Counted from the first letter of the stretch, positions 19,661 through 29,482 are shown. The stretch: 64,000 nt of DNA from Ruminococcus sp. AM22-13 (GCF_003471165.1 NZ_QRIL01000005.1:62001-126000); one strand, 5' to 3'. Made by a program: numbers and translations. The notes: a model not told the origin generated them from the sequence alone.

Positions 19661-21727
19661 CTATTTTTCTTCCTTCGTCTCTACATATCCACATGTTTCC
19701 TGGCTGCAGACAAGCTTATTCCCCTTTTCCACCATATAGCTTCCACATTTTGGGCATTTCTTTGCGGATGGCTTCTGCCAGGACATAAAATCGCATTCCG
19801 GATTATCTTCACATCCGTAATATTTACGTCCTTTCTTGGTTTTCTTAAGAACAAGCTCCTTGCCACATTTCGGGCATGGAACACCAATCTTCTCGAAATA
19901 TGGCTTTGTATTTCTACACTCCGGGAAGCCCGGGCATGCAAGAAATCGTCCATGTGGACCATATTTGATAACCATGTTTCTGCCACAGTTATCACAGACT
20001 ACATCTGTGACTTCATCCTGAATGTCAACTTTCTCCAGTTCTTCCTCTGCTGCATCGACATCTCTCTTCAGATCCGGGTAGAAATTGCTGACTACTGTTT
20101 TCCATTTAACAGTACCTGCTGCCACACAGTCCAGAAGCCCTTCCATAGTTGCTGTGAAATTCACATCCACAATACTCGGGAATGCCTGCTTCATGATGTT
20201 GTTGACAACCTCACCAAGCTCTGTAACATATAGATTCTTCTGTTCTTTAGCCACATAGCGGCGGCTGATAATTGTTGTAATGGTCGGCGCATAGGTACTT
20301 GGACGTCCGATTCCCAATTCTTCCATCGTTTTAACCAGGGACGCCTCTGTGTAATGTGCCGGCGGCTGTGTGAAATGCTGCTCTGGTTTCAGTTCCCTGA
20401 GTGTGAGCTTCATGCCTTTTTCAAGGCTCTGATTCAGTACATTTCCTTTTTTCTGATCTTCTTCATCTGTGTATACAGACATAAATCCGTCAAACACGAT
20501 TTTGGATGCAGACACTGTAAAGATATATTCATCTGCCCCGATTTTTACGGAAGTCGTCTCATACTTCGCCGGTGCCATTCTGCTCGCCGCAAATCTTCTC
20601 CAGATAAGCTGATACAGTCTGAACTGATCTCTGGACAGAGATTCCTTTAATACAGCCGGTGTACGGCTGATATCTGTAGGACGGATCGCCTCATGGGCAT
20701 CCTGGATCTTCTGTCCTTTTTTCACTGTTTTCTCTGACTGGGAAACATAATTCTCGCCATACTGTTCAGTGATATATTCTCTTGCCGCAGCATCTGCTTC
20801 CTCAGAAATTCGGGTAGAATCTGTACGCAGGTAGGAAATCACACCAACGGTACCATTTCCTTTAATATCGATTCCTTCATATAACTGCTGTGCCAGACGC
20901 ATCGTCTTCTGTGTAGAAAAGTTTAATGTCTTGGCAGCTTCCTGCTGTAAGGTACTTGTGGTAAATGGCAGAGGTGCATTTTTGATTCGCTCGCCTTTCT
21001 TTACCTCAGTAATCTCATACTCTTTATTCTTTAAAGAAGCCAGAAGCTCATCCATTTCCTGCTTGTTATGGATACTCATTTTCTTATCTGTACCGTAGAA
21101 TTTAGCCTGAAGCGGTTTCTTTTCGCCCTTTACCTGAAATTCTCCGTCAAGACTCCAGTATTCTTCCGGAATAAATGCGTTGATCTCATCCTCTCTGTCA
21201 CAGATGATACGCAATGCAACAGACTGTACACGTCCCGCACTTAAACCTCTCTTGACTTTCGCCCAGAGCAGAGGGCTGATACTGTAACCAACCATACGGT
21301 CAAGCATACGTCTTGCCTGCTGTGCGTCTACCAGATCCATATCCAGTTCTCTTGCCTGTTTAATGGATGACTTTACAGCTGTTTTTGTGATCTCATTGAA
21401 AGTAATTCTGTGCATCTTCTTCGGGTCTTCTTTTAAGGCCTGCATCAGATGCCAGGAAATAGCCTCTCCCTCGCGGTCAGGGTCGGTTGCCAGATAAATC
21501 TTATCTGCCTTCTTGGCAGACTTGCGAAGCTTGGCAAGCAGTTCTCCCTTTCCACGTATTGTTATATATTTCGGTTCAAAATCATGCTCTACGTCAATTC
21601 CAAACTGGCTCTTGGGAAAATCGCGAACATGTCCGTTTGAAGCTTCCACATCGTAATTCGCGCCAAGAAACTTCTTAATTGTTTTCACTTTTGCAGGTGA
21701 TTCCACTATCACCAGATATTTCGCCAT
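19661..21727 (-). CDS. topA: DNA topoisomerase I
   Basis: 688-residue type IA topoisomerase that relaxes negative supercoils. The Toprim domain has E9 and the acidic DPDREG at 82-87; the catalytic tyrosine is Y299 in VISYLRTDSTRIS. The C-terminus carries three zinc-ribbon CxxC...C modules from about residue 575 (CDNCGRN, CPKCGKE, CPKCGSY), the normal number for Firmicutes. The ATG at 21727 follows AGGAG. The gene lies downstream of comM and dprA; a mobile repeat fills the gap to dprA. Confidence 0.98.
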   Translation of the reverse strand: MAKYLVIVESPAKVKTIKKFLGANYDVEASNGHVRDFPKSQFGIDVEHDFEPKYITIRGKGELLAKLRKSAKKADKIYLATDPDREGEAISWHLMQALKEDPKKMHRITFNEITKTAVKSSIKQARELDMDLVDAQQARRMLDRMVGYSISPLLWAKVKRGLSAGRVQSVALRIICDREDEINAFIPEEYWSLDGEFQVKGEKKPLQAKFYGTDKKMSIHNKQEMDELLASLKNKEYEITEVKKGERIKNAPLPFTTSTLQQEAAKTLNFSTQKTMRLAQQLYEGIDIKGNGTVGVISYLRTDSTRISEEADAAAREYITEQYGENYVSQSEKTVKKGQKIQDAHEAIRPTDISRTPAVLKESLSRDQFRLYQLIWRRFAASRMAPAKYETTSVKIGADEYIFTVSASKIVFDGFMSVYTDEEDQKKGNVLNQSLEKGMKLTLRELKPEQHFTQPPAHYTEASLVKTMEELGIGRPSTYAPTITTIISRRYVAKEQKNLYVTELGEVVNNIMKQAFPSIVDVNFTATMEGLLDCVAAGTVKWKTVVSNFYPDLKRDVDAAEEELEKVDIQDEVTDVVCDNCGRNMVIKYGPHGRFLACPGFPECRNTKPYFEKIGVPCPKCGKELVLKKTKKGRKYYGCEDNPECDFMSWQKPSAKKCPKCGSYMVEKGNKLVCSQETCGYVETKEEK

Positions 21728-21750
21728 GCTATCTCTCCTAGTCGTAATCT

Positions 21751-21909
21751 GTTACTGTTCACTATAGCAATTCTATAAGCGTCCAATAACGCCAAATTCA
21801 TTCTTTTCACAGCTTATTATTAACCAGATAACGGATTTTTCCCAATCCGGCTAATTCACGTTACTGTTCACTCCGTTCTCAGCAACAGAAATGGCGCATG
21901 AACAATAAC
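21751..21909. repeat. Degraded copies of the GTTACTGTTCAC inverted-repeat element between dprA and topA
   Basis: A copy with both ends lies at 21860-21909 (GTTACTGTTCAC ... CATGAACAATAAC), shortened to 50 bp and starting right at the dprA stop codon. A second lone left end GTTACTGTTCAC is at 21751-21762. No clear target duplication is left around them, unlike the copies at 37986 and 61306, so these are older. Confidence 0.75.
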
Positions 21910-22881
21910 TTAACTGCATCTTACATAGTAATGTCTCCCGCTTTCTCTTATGAGTCCCTGCAGTGTCAGCTCCACCAGACAGTTGCTTACCTGTGCCGGC
22001 GAAAAGCCTGTTTTTCTTACTATGTAATCGGGGTTTTTTGGTCGTAAATCGAGACAACTATACACCAAATTCAAATCACTTGCAAGTCCTAAGTTGTTTT
22101 TTTCGTCTGTTTGCAAGGCTTTCTCTGCACCGATTCCAAGTTCTTCCAGTATGATTTCCGGGCAGTAGGCAATTCCTGCGCCATCGTAGATCAGCTTATG
22201 GCATCCTCTGCTAAGTGTATCTGTAACAGCACCTGGGATGGCATAGACCATTTTTCCCTGTTCCAGTGCAAAACCTGCTGTAATCAGAGAGCCACTGTTT
22301 TCTTTTGCCTCTACCACCAGAACTGCATCTGACAGGGCACTGATGATGCGGTTACGCGCCGGAAAATGCCAGGATACAGGTTCCGAACCCAACGGACATT
22401 CACTGATAATCCCGCCATTTTCCCAGAGAATTCTCTCGTAAAGTTTTTTGTTTGTTTTCGGATAACACACGTCAACTCCACTTCCCAGCACCGCAAATGT
22501 AGGCATTTTCCCTTCCAGGGCTCCTTTATGCCCTTCTGAATCAATCCCAAGAGCCATGCCGCTGATGATCTGTACTCCTGCCTGACTTAGTTCCTTCGCA
22601 TAACGGAAAGCCTGGATTCTGCCGTATGGGCTGCACATTCTCGCTCCGATTACTGCTACGGTTATCTTGTCGGGATCAGGCATTCTCCCCTTTACATATA
22701 GCTTTGCGGGCATGGAGGGATACTGCATCATTTTTTTCGGATACTCCAGACTTGTTTTTGTGATACATCGGATCTGATCCATGGAATTTCCCAACACCTG
22801 ATTTCTCTTTCTGTTATTTTTTTCCCAATCTATGCTTTCCGAACTTTCTGAATCGAATTTTTCTACCTCAGTTCTTTCCAT
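21910..22881 (-). CDS. dprA: DNA-processing protein DprA
   Basis: 323 residues. The Rossmann-like DprA fold spans about 70-285, with the signature VAVIGARMCSPYGR, ISGMALGIDSEGHKGAL, AVLGSGVDVCYP and SEPVSWHFPARNRIIS. The last ~55 residues form a winged helix (KTGFSPAQVSNCLVELTLQGLI). DprA loads RecA onto incoming single-stranded DNA in transformation. The N-terminal helix-hairpin region of long DprA proteins is replaced here by ~45 polar residues. The stop codon abuts a mobile repeat, which may have trimmed the end. It follows comM by 20 bp. Confidence 0.95.
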   Translation of the reverse strand: MERTEVEKFDSESSESIDWEKNNRKRNQVLGNSMDQIRCITKTSLEYPKKMMQYPSMPAKLYVKGRMPDPDKITVAVIGARMCSPYGRIQAFRYAKELSQAGVQIISGMALGIDSEGHKGALEGKMPTFAVLGSGVDVCYPKTNKKLYERILWENGGIISECPLGSEPVSWHFPARNRIISALSDAVLVVEAKENSGSLITAGFALEQGKMVYAIPGAVTDTLSRGCHKLIYDGAGIAYCPEIILEELGIGAEKALQTDEKNNLGLASDLNLVYSCLDLRPKNPDYIVRKTGFSPAQVSNCLVELTLQGLIRESGRHYYVRCS

Positions 22882-22901
22882 ATAAAATACCTCGCAGACT
22901 T

Positions 22902-24431
22902 TTATTTTATGACAAAATCTTTATCAAATGCTCTGTAAGAGAGTGCCTCTCCGATATGATGGCCGGAAATGATTTCTTCTTCCTCCATATCGGCAATCGT
23001 TCTGGCTACTTTCAAAATTCTGTGATAGGATCTGGCACTGAATGCAATTCTCTCAAACGCTCTCGCAAGCAGCTTTGATGCACTGTCCGTAAGAGGGCAG
23101 TATTTATCGATCAGACTGCTTCTCAGCTGTCCGTTGAAACTTATCTTCTCGTCTTTATAACGTTCTTCCTGGATTTTCTGTACTTTTTCTACTCTTTTCC
23201 TGATAATTGTAGATGTTTCCCCTTTCTTTCCACAGTGAAGCTGTGCAAAAGAAACCGGCGGTACTTCTGTGCTGATGTCGATCCTGTCCAGGAGCGGGCG
23301 GCTGATTTTGCCCATATAATGTGAAATTTCTCCCGACGTACAGGTGCATCGGTTCAAATCCGGATAATATCCGCAGGGACAGGGATTCATCGCGGCACAT
23401 AGCATAAAATCCGCCGGAAAACTATATGTACCGCTTGCCCTGGCAATCTGAATCACCTTGTCTTCCAGTGGCTGGCGCAGAAGTTCCAGACTTGCCCTGG
23501 AAAATTCAGGCATTTCATCCAGAAAAAGCACACCTTTATGCGCCAGCGTAATCTCACCGGGACGCGGATTGCGTCCCCCTCCTGCTATTGCCTGTGGCGT
23601 ACTCGTATGGTGGGGACTTCTAAATGGTCTTTCATTCATCAAAGGATTTTCTCTGGATAAAAGCCCCGCAATACTGTAAATTCTGGTAAGTTCCAGTTTT
23701 TCTTCAAATCCCAGACCTGGCATGATCGTAGGAAGTCTTCTGGCAAGCATCGTCTTGCCTGTCCCTGGCGGTCCAATCAGAAGCATGTTATGGAATCCAC
23801 TTACTGCAATCTCTGCTGCCCTTTTTGCGCCTTCCTGCCCTTCAATATCTGAGAAATCCATTCCTTTATCCGTATTTCTTGCAGAAATATCCTCCTGGAT
23901 TTCCATTTTCAGATATGGTTCCGGATTCTGGATGCATTCGATCAGTTCCTTCAGATTCTTTACCCCTGCTACCGGCACATCCTTGATCAGTCTTCCTTCT
24001 TTCAGATTCTCATAAGGAACTACGCAGAATCGGCATCCAAGACTTCTCGCACACAATACCATGGGGAGGATTCCCGAAATGCCATGAATCTCTCCGTCCA
24101 GTCCGATCTCGCCTGCCATCATGACTCCATTGACATCCCGCGAACTTATGATTTCAAAAGCAGCCAATACTGCGGCCGCGACCGGAACATCAAAGCCGGC
24201 ACCTTCTTTCTTCATATCCGCAGGTGCGAAATTAACAGTGATTCTCTTTGGTGGAAACTGATAGCCGTTATTCTTAAGTGCTGTACGTACTCTGTCCTGG
24301 GCTTCTTTTACCTGAGCGGATGGAAATCCTACCATTATAAAGGAAGGAAGTCCGTTACTTACATCTGCTTCAACCTGGACAGGACATACTTCTACCCCTA
24401 AAATTGCAGCTGATAATACACTTGCAAACAA
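22902..24431 (-). CDS. comM: YifB/ComM-family Mg chelatase-like AAA+ ATPase
   Basis: 509 residues from a TTG start at 24431, chosen because AAAGGAG lies 5 nt before it and the family starts at this point (FASVLSAAILGVEVCPVQVE); a longer ATG frame has no site. An N-terminal Lon-like domain (about 1-170) precedes the AAA+ core with Walker A GPPGTGKTML and the FLDEMPEF Walker B, then a C-terminal helical Mg-chelatase domain. ComM is a hexameric branch-migration helicase that aids integration of foreign DNA in transformation, in keeping with dprA next door. Confidence 0.94.
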   Translation of the reverse strand: MFASVLSAAILGVEVCPVQVEADVSNGLPSFIMVGFPSAQVKEAQDRVRTALKNNGYQFPPKRITVNFAPADMKKEGAGFDVPVAAAVLAAFEIISSRDVNGVMMAGEIGLDGEIHGISGILPMVLCARSLGCRFCVVPYENLKEGRLIKDVPVAGVKNLKELIECIQNPEPYLKMEIQEDISARNTDKGMDFSDIEGQEGAKRAAEIAVSGFHNMLLIGPPGTGKTMLARRLPTIMPGLGFEEKLELTRIYSIAGLLSRENPLMNERPFRSPHHTSTPQAIAGGGRNPRPGEITLAHKGVLFLDEMPEFSRASLELLRQPLEDKVIQIARASGTYSFPADFMLCAAMNPCPCGYYPDLNRCTCTSGEISHYMGKISRPLLDRIDISTEVPPVSFAQLHCGKKGETSTIIRKRVEKVQKIQEERYKDEKISFNGQLRSSLIDKYCPLTDSASKLLARAFERIAFSARSYHRILKVARTIADMEEEEIISGHHIGEALSYRAFDKDFVIK

Positions 24432-24855
24432 ATTTTCTCCTTTCCAGATGCATAAATCTCCCCGATGTGATTTATACATATCATATATCTATACATATCC
24501 ATACTGAATAATTGCTCTGCTTATTACTGTCTATTGTAGTTCATAACGATTGCAAGACACCGAATAGACAAAAACATGTAACAGAAGCAAAGTTTTATCT
24601 TATTCGGCTAAATATTGCTTTTTTTACTTTATGGGATTACCATAACCTGAACGGTCATGTATTATTTCAGAAATCAGAATTGAATAAAGATATTTTTATT
24701 ATAGTCCATTTTGCTCCATTTTGCAAGAGTGCAATTTGTTCTGTTTTATACTTTTTTATATCAGAGCATGTTTGAAAAAAATTTTCTGCAAGATGTGTGT
24801 CACAATTTGCGGGATGATTTTTTAAACACTCTCCATAGGGAAGGAGGTACCCCAC
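24432..24855. other. Divergent intergenic region before the XRE regulator
   Basis: 424 bp, AT-rich. TCCATTTTGC is directly repeated at 24705-24714 and 24715-24724, a possible regulator site. AAGGAGG at 24840-24846 serves the downstream gene. No other gene is supported. Confidence 0.45.
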
Positions 24856-25071
24856 ATGAAATTTCAGCGTATTCAGGATTTACGCACAGATGCTGATCTG
24901 TCCCAGAAACAGCTTAGCGAAATTCTTCACATCAGCCAGCGTTCCTATTCACACTATGAAACCGGATCACGTAACATTCCTGTCGAAATGTTGATCAGAC
25001 TGGCAAATTATTATGACATAAGTGTTGACTATCTGGTAGGGCGCACTGACAAAAAAGAGATGAATAAATAA
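24856..25071 (+). CDS. Small XRE-family transcriptional regulator
   Basis: 71 residues, almost all a single helix-turn-helix domain of the lambda Cro/CI type: LRTDADLSQKQLSEILHISQRSYSHYETGSRNIP (about residues 8-41) then LIRLANYYDISVDYLVGR, the usual closing helices. It has no sensor domain, so it resembles orphan regulators of mobile elements or toxin-antitoxin pairs, but no toxin-like gene is adjacent. A strong ribosome binding site (GAAGGAGG) precedes the ATG. Its target is unknown; the direct repeat 130 bp upstream could be its own operator. Confidence 0.9.
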   Translation: MKFQRIQDLRTDADLSQKQLSEILHISQRSYSHYETGSRNIPVEMLIRLANYYDISVDYLVGRTDKKEMNK

Positions 25072-25076
25072 AAAGC

Positions 25077-25117
25077 AAAAAGGATTCCTGTAACTTCTGA
25101 TGTTACCTGAATCCTTT
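25077..25117 (+). terminator. Bidirectional terminator after the XRE gene
   Basis: AAAAGGATTC...GTAAC pairs with GTTAC...GAATCCTTTT with a small internal loop, followed by GTTTTTCTTTT. It can also end transcription from the converging gene on the minus strand. Confidence 0.82.
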
Positions 25118-25187
25118 TGTTTTTCTTTTGCTTTTTCATGACTGTAGATCATATTCACAGTCAATATTTTTCTTATGTAGCTTCCCA

Positions 25188-25784
25188 TTATCCTCTGATC
25201 ATAACACCATCTACGGAAGGGTGAACTTTAGCGCCTTCCGCTTTCGTTTTTGTTTTAATCTTCACATACAGAATCCCGTTATCAAAAGTGAAATAGCCTT
25301 TTGCTACATTTCCCAGGGAATCTGTAAAGGAAAATCTTGACGCATTTCCCGCTACGGATTTCTTTACCGTAGCTTCACAGGTGGCTGTTTTTTTCTTATT
25401 TGTCTGCGAATAAGTAAATGTAACCGACTTCTGGCTTAGTTTCGTAATCTCGATCACAACCCTGCCATTCTTACTGTGCCAGCTTCCCAGATAATCATCC
25501 GGGTCAAAAACATAGGCTCTTTCCAGCACAGGTGTCGGCGTTACCGTAGGAATTGGTGTCGGAATCGGGGTTGGCGTAGCTGCCGGTGTAGGTGTTACAG
25601 TTGGAACACTTTCCAGTGCCGCGATTGCTTCTGCCTTGCGCTGCTGCCTGTCCTCATTCTCCCGCTGACGAATCAACAGAATGCCTGCAAATATAAGCAG
25701 GACAAACAGGATAATCACAAATATCAGAAGCTTCTTAAGCCTTCTTTTCTTTTTGTTCCTTTTCTGATTGTTTACTACCGGCAA
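25188..25784 (-). CDS. Membrane-anchored protein with Pro/Thr-rich spacer, unknown function
   Basis: 198 residues from a TTG start at 25784, preceded by GAGGAGA with an 8-nt gap; no ATG is available. A basic N-terminus (NQKRNKKKRRLKK) leads into one membrane helix at about 18-39, then a polar segment, a TPTP repeat spacer (about 60-87), and an extracellular beta-rich domain (about 92-198) starting DYLGSWHSKNGRVVIEITK. The opening of that domain looks like a lipocalin-like or SSU small beta-barrel domain, but I do not recognise a named family. The neighbour genes give no clue to function. Confidence 0.75.
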   Translation of the reverse strand: MPVVNNQKRNKKKRRLKKLLIFVIILFVLLIFAGILLIRQRENEDRQQRKAEAIAALESVPTVTPTPAATPTPIPTPIPTVTPTPVLERAYVFDPDDYLGSWHSKNGRVVIEITKLSQKSVTFTYSQTNKKKTATCEATVKKSVAGNASRFSFTDSLGNVAKGYFTFDNGILYVKIKTKTKAEGAKVHPSVDGVMIRG

Positions 25785-25901
25785 ATTCTACGTCTCCTCT
25801 TTTTTGTACTTCTATATCGTATTTACTTTCTATCTACATTTCCAGTTATCATTCTATGCAGAAATATTGTAACTATTCAATACCTTCACAGTTACGAAAT
25901 A

Positions 25902-27317
25902 TTATTCTTTTCCATCCCAGCAATAAGTACAGAGTTTGCATGGAGAGATTCCGATAGAAGCCTTCAGATCGTCAAGTCTGTGGAATTTCAGGGATGTAAA
26001 GTTCAGTTCCTTACGGATCTCTTCCAACATTTCTTTGTAATTAGTTGAATTCGGATCTGCGTAGTCTGCCAGTATCCTATCACTGACATTCTCTCCCTCA
26101 CGTTTCGCGATCACACGTCTTGTGATCAGATCCATCTCTGATTTGGAACGTGAGAAGTTCAGATATTTACATCCATACAGAAGCGGCGGGCATGCAGGAC
26201 GGATATGTACTTCCTTTGCACCATTTCTGTAAAGGAATTCTGTTGTTTCTCTTAACTGTGTTCCACGTACGATAGAATCATCGATCATAAGAAGGCTCTT
26301 ATCTTTGATCAGACGGTGTACCGGAATCAGTTTCATTCTGGCAATCAGATTTCTCTGGCTCTGCTGAGTAGGCATGAAAGATCTCGGCCAGGTTGGTGTA
26401 TATTTAATAAACGGGCGGGCAAAAGGTACGCCTGACTGGTTCGCATATCCGATGGCATGTGCAATACCAGAATCCGGAACTCCGGCTACGATATCCGGGT
26501 TTACTTCGCCTTTGTCACGTTTTGCCAGCATATCACCACAGTGATAACGCATTTCTTCTACATTAACGCCTTCATAAGTTGAAGTCGGATATCCGTAATA
26601 TACCCACAGGAAAGAACAGATACGCATCTCTTCGCCAGGCTTCTGCAGAGTTTCCACTCCATCCGGAGTCACTGCAACGATCTCGCCAGGTCCCAGTTCT
26701 TTCAGGTCTTCATATCCTAAATTCAGATATGCAAAACTTTCAAAGGATACACAGCAGGCATCTTCTTTCTTGCCTATGATCAACGGAGTTCTTCCCAGAC
26801 GGTCACGTGCTGCCAGCAATCCCTTAGGTGTCAGGATCAACATCGTCATAGAACCTTCGATTACTTCCTGCGCATAACGAATTCCTTCGATCATGTTATC
26901 CTTCTGGTTGATCAGGGCAGCTACCATTTCTGTAGGGTTGACACTTCCACCGCTCATTTCCAGGAAATGTGTACATCCATTCTTGAAACAGGTTGCGATC
27001 AGTTCATCCATGTTGTTGATCTTTCCAACTGTAGTGATTGCAAAATTTCCCAGATGGGAACGTACCAGCAACGGCTGTGGCTCATTATCTGAAATACATC
27101 CGATTCCTAAATTTCCTTCCATCTCACCGATATCACCGTCAAACTTTGTTCTGAATGGTGCATTCTCGATATTATGGATCACACGGTCGAAGCCACGTTT
27201 CGAATCATATACTGCCATACCGCCTCTGCGTGTTCCCAGATGGGAATGATAATCAATTCCGAAGAAAAGGTCCAGAACGCAGCTGGACTTTGATGCTACT
27301 CCAAAAATTCCACCCAT
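25902..27317 (-). CDS. PurF-like phosphoribosyltransferase with a degenerate glutaminase domain
   Basis: 471 residues with the two-domain plan of amidophosphoribosyltransferase. The C-terminal phosphoribosyltransferase half keeps the PRPP loop LLMIDDSIVRGTQ (about 347-359) and PDSGIAHAIGYA. The N-terminal Ntn glutaminase half lacks the nucleophile: the sequence begins MGGIFGVA where active enzymes have Cys after Met, the RYST-type substrate loop is missing (GNLGIGCISDNEPQP) and the oxyanion Asn-Gly is replaced (TTVGKINN). The end carries a Cys cluster, SPCKLCTYCW. Probably ammonia-dependent, regulatory or repurposed; other Lachnospiraceae appear to carry the same form. It has its own promoter and a good ribosome binding site. 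Confidence 0.88.
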   Translation of the reverse strand: MGGIFGVASKSSCVLDLFFGIDYHSHLGTRRGGMAVYDSKRGFDRVIHNIENAPFRTKFDGDIGEMEGNLGIGCISDNEPQPLLVRSHLGNFAITTVGKINNMDELIATCFKNGCTHFLEMSGGSVNPTEMVAALINQKDNMIEGIRYAQEVIEGSMTMLILTPKGLLAARDRLGRTPLIIGKKEDACCVSFESFAYLNLGYEDLKELGPGEIVAVTPDGVETLQKPGEEMRICSFLWVYYGYPTSTYEGVNVEEMRYHCGDMLAKRDKGEVNPDIVAGVPDSGIAHAIGYANQSGVPFARPFIKYTPTWPRSFMPTQQSQRNLIARMKLIPVHRLIKDKSLLMIDDSIVRGTQLRETTEFLYRNGAKEVHIRPACPPLLYGCKYLNFSRSKSEMDLITRRVIAKREGENVSDRILADYADPNSTNYKEMLEEIRKELNFTSLKFHRLDDLKASIGISPCKLCTYCWDGKE

Positions 27318-27409
27318 TATCGTATTCTCCTTTTGTCCATCATCTCAGGGCATATCTGCCCGCCTCATAATATTTTTTTATCGTTACTGTTTATCACACA
27401 ACACTACTC

Positions 27410-27438
27410 ATTATATAGAACACAATTTTATAAGTAAA
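27410..27438 (-). promoter_or_regulatory. Promoter of the PurF-like gene
   Basis: On the minus strand TTTACT (27438-27433) and a perfect TATAAT (27415-27410) with a 17-bp spacer. A leader of about 85 nt contains the small hairpin GGGCA-GATA-TGCCC. Confidence 0.6.
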
Positions 27439-27526
27439 GAGTTTTATCGCCTGTAAAACCAACCTCTTTTTGGCGTTTGCTTACAAATTTTGGATATTTT
27501 TATTCTAAAATCTATCCGCCTGGTTC

Positions 27527-29482
27527 TTATTTTTTCTCTTTGATAGTACCTTTTCTGTATGCATCCAGAAGCTGGATCAGTTCCTGAATTCTCTCTTTTA
27601 ACGCATGACCGGTATCTGTATCACCTACCAGCTGACGTCTTGACATGTAGCTGACTGCTACACGATTTGATACGATATCTGTCTCTTTTGCTACCGCATC
27701 TGCTTTGGAAGTAAATGGCTCGTGAGCTGTAAGATTTAATCCATAAGAATTATAAATCAGTGTATATCCTGCAATACCTGTAACTTTTCTGTATGCCTTG
27801 GAGAAGCCTCCGTCAATAACGATAACCTTGCCATTGCATTTGACCGGGCTTTCTCCCTCACTCTGATGTACAGGTACATGACCATTGATAATATGGCCCT
27901 TCTCCGGATCCAGACCAAATTCACGCAGCATATTATCAACTACTTCTTCATTCTCCCAGAGTCGGTAATATGCATTCTTTTTCTCCTCATGTGTGGACGG
28001 ATCTTCTATAAAATAACGCTCAAAAGTACTCATCTTACTCTTGCCAAACAACGGAGAATTCGGTGCTGCCCAGATATACCACATGATATCCCGGCCTTTC
28101 TTCTGCTCATCTTTTCCTACAGAATAAAAAGCTCTGCGTACATAGGCTTCCAGCACATCATACAATTCTTTTCCTTTATAGCTTTTCCCATAAATCTGTA
28201 CTTCACGGAAGGTTCCATCCTCATTTAACGGGATACTTCCATGAAACAGAAGATTCCCATTATATACTGTATAAAGGCCTCCTTTATCCAGTAACAGCCG
28301 GATATGATTCTGCAGCTTCTCGCAGTTTCTGAATGCAGAAGACAGCTTGTCCATAACCTCTTTTTCCCCGTCTGTAAGCTCATACGGATGCTTCCAGTCA
28401 ATCGTCGGGAAGTTTCTGTCCCGGAGAGGATATTCTTTTCCATCCGGCAGGATGATTGTTCCTTTTTCAGGATTGATTCTATGTAAAAGTGCCCTGTCTT
28501 CCATCTGGAATTCTTTATGCTTTCGCACCAGTTTTCCTTCTAATTTAAACTGGATCACTGCAATCGCTTTGTGCATTTTTTTGCCGAGTTCTTCTTCCAG
28601 AACATTGTAATTTGAAGCGCCTTTCATGGCAAAAATATCACATGGATCATCCTTATATGCTTCCATGACAAAGGTTGCAAGTGGCAGCATATTGATACCG
28701 TATCCATCTTCCAGAATATCCAGATTTCCATAACGGATGCTGTTTCTCACTACCGTTGCAATACATGCTTTCTGACCTGCTGCCGCACCCATCCAGACTA
28801 CATCATGGTTACCCCACTGGATGTCCAGTGAATGGTACTGCATCAGACGGTCCATGATAAAATGTGGTGCCGGGCCTCTGTCGTAAATATCCCCCAGGAT
28901 ATGCAGGTGATCTACGACAAGACGCTGAATCAGTTCTGCAAGTGCAATGATAAAGTTCTCTGCACTGCCGATTTCAATAATGGTATTTACAATGGCATCA
29001 TAATAAGCTTCTTTATCCAGGACCTCCGCTTTCTCTGTGATCAGCTCTTCGATCACATATGCATAGTCTGCCGGAAGCGCTTTTCTTACTTTTGATCTGG
29101 TATATTTGGAAGCTGTTGTCTTACATATTTCAATCAGACGATACAGAGTAATCTTGTACCAGTTTTCCATATCATCCTCTGTTTCCTTTACCAGATCCAT
29201 CTTCTCTCTTGGATAATAAATCAGTGTCGCCAGAGAACGTTTGTCATTATTTCCAAGCGTGTGTCCGAATACGTCATCTATTTTCTTTCGCACTGCACCG
29301 GAACCGTTTCGCAATACATGGGAAAATGCCTGATACTCTCCATGAAGATCGGACATAAAGTGTTCCGTTCCCTTTGGAAGGTTCAGAATCGACTGGAGAT
29401 TAATAATCTCCGTAGATGCTTTTCCAATTGTAGGATAAATTTCTGCAAGTCTCTGTAAATATCTAAGCTCCTCTTTCTTCAT
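27527..29482 (-). CDS. fbp: Fructose-1,6-bisphosphatase, class III
   Basis: 651 residues, the large Firmicute-type FBPase (FBPase_2 family) that dephosphorylates fructose-1,6-bisphosphate in gluconeogenesis. The fold is metallophosphoesterase-like: FMSDLHGEYQAF (about 42-53), HILGDIYDRGP (about 194-204), WGNHDVVWMG and the later NGHVPVHQSEG supply the metal ligands. Start at 29482 is preferred over 29488 because AAGGAG ends 6 nt before it. It follows polC by 24 bp, probably in one transcript with ispG-polC. Confidence 0.96.
   Translation of the reverse strand: MKKEELRYLQRLAEIYPTIGKASTEIINLQSILNLPKGTEHFMSDLHGEYQAFSHVLRNGSGAVRKKIDDVFGHTLGNNDKRSLATLIYYPREKMDLVKETEDDMENWYKITLYRLIEICKTTASKYTRSKVRKALPADYAYVIEELITEKAEVLDKEAYYDAIVNTIIEIGSAENFIIALAELIQRLVVDHLHILGDIYDRGPAPHFIMDRLMQYHSLDIQWGNHDVVWMGAAAGQKACIATVVRNSIRYGNLDILEDGYGINMLPLATFVMEAYKDDPCDIFAMKGASNYNVLEEELGKKMHKAIAVIQFKLEGKLVRKHKEFQMEDRALLHRINPEKGTIILPDGKEYPLRDRNFPTIDWKHPYELTDGEKEVMDKLSSAFRNCEKLQNHIRLLLDKGGLYTVYNGNLLFHGSIPLNEDGTFREVQIYGKSYKGKELYDVLEAYVRRAFYSVGKDEQKKGRDIMWYIWAAPNSPLFGKSKMSTFERYFIEDPSTHEEKKNAYYRLWENEEVVDNMLREFGLDPEKGHIINGHVPVHQSEGESPVKCNGKVIVIDGGFSKAYRKVTGIAGYTLIYNSYGLNLTAHEPFTSKADAVAKETDIVSNRVAVSYMSRRQLVGDTDTGHALKERIQELIQLLDAYRKGTIKEKK

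Noticed and set aside
21751..21909. Target-site duplication around the dprA-topA element copies
   Set aside because: The 8-mers outside 21860-21909 agree at only about half of their positions, so transposition scars cannot be claimed there.
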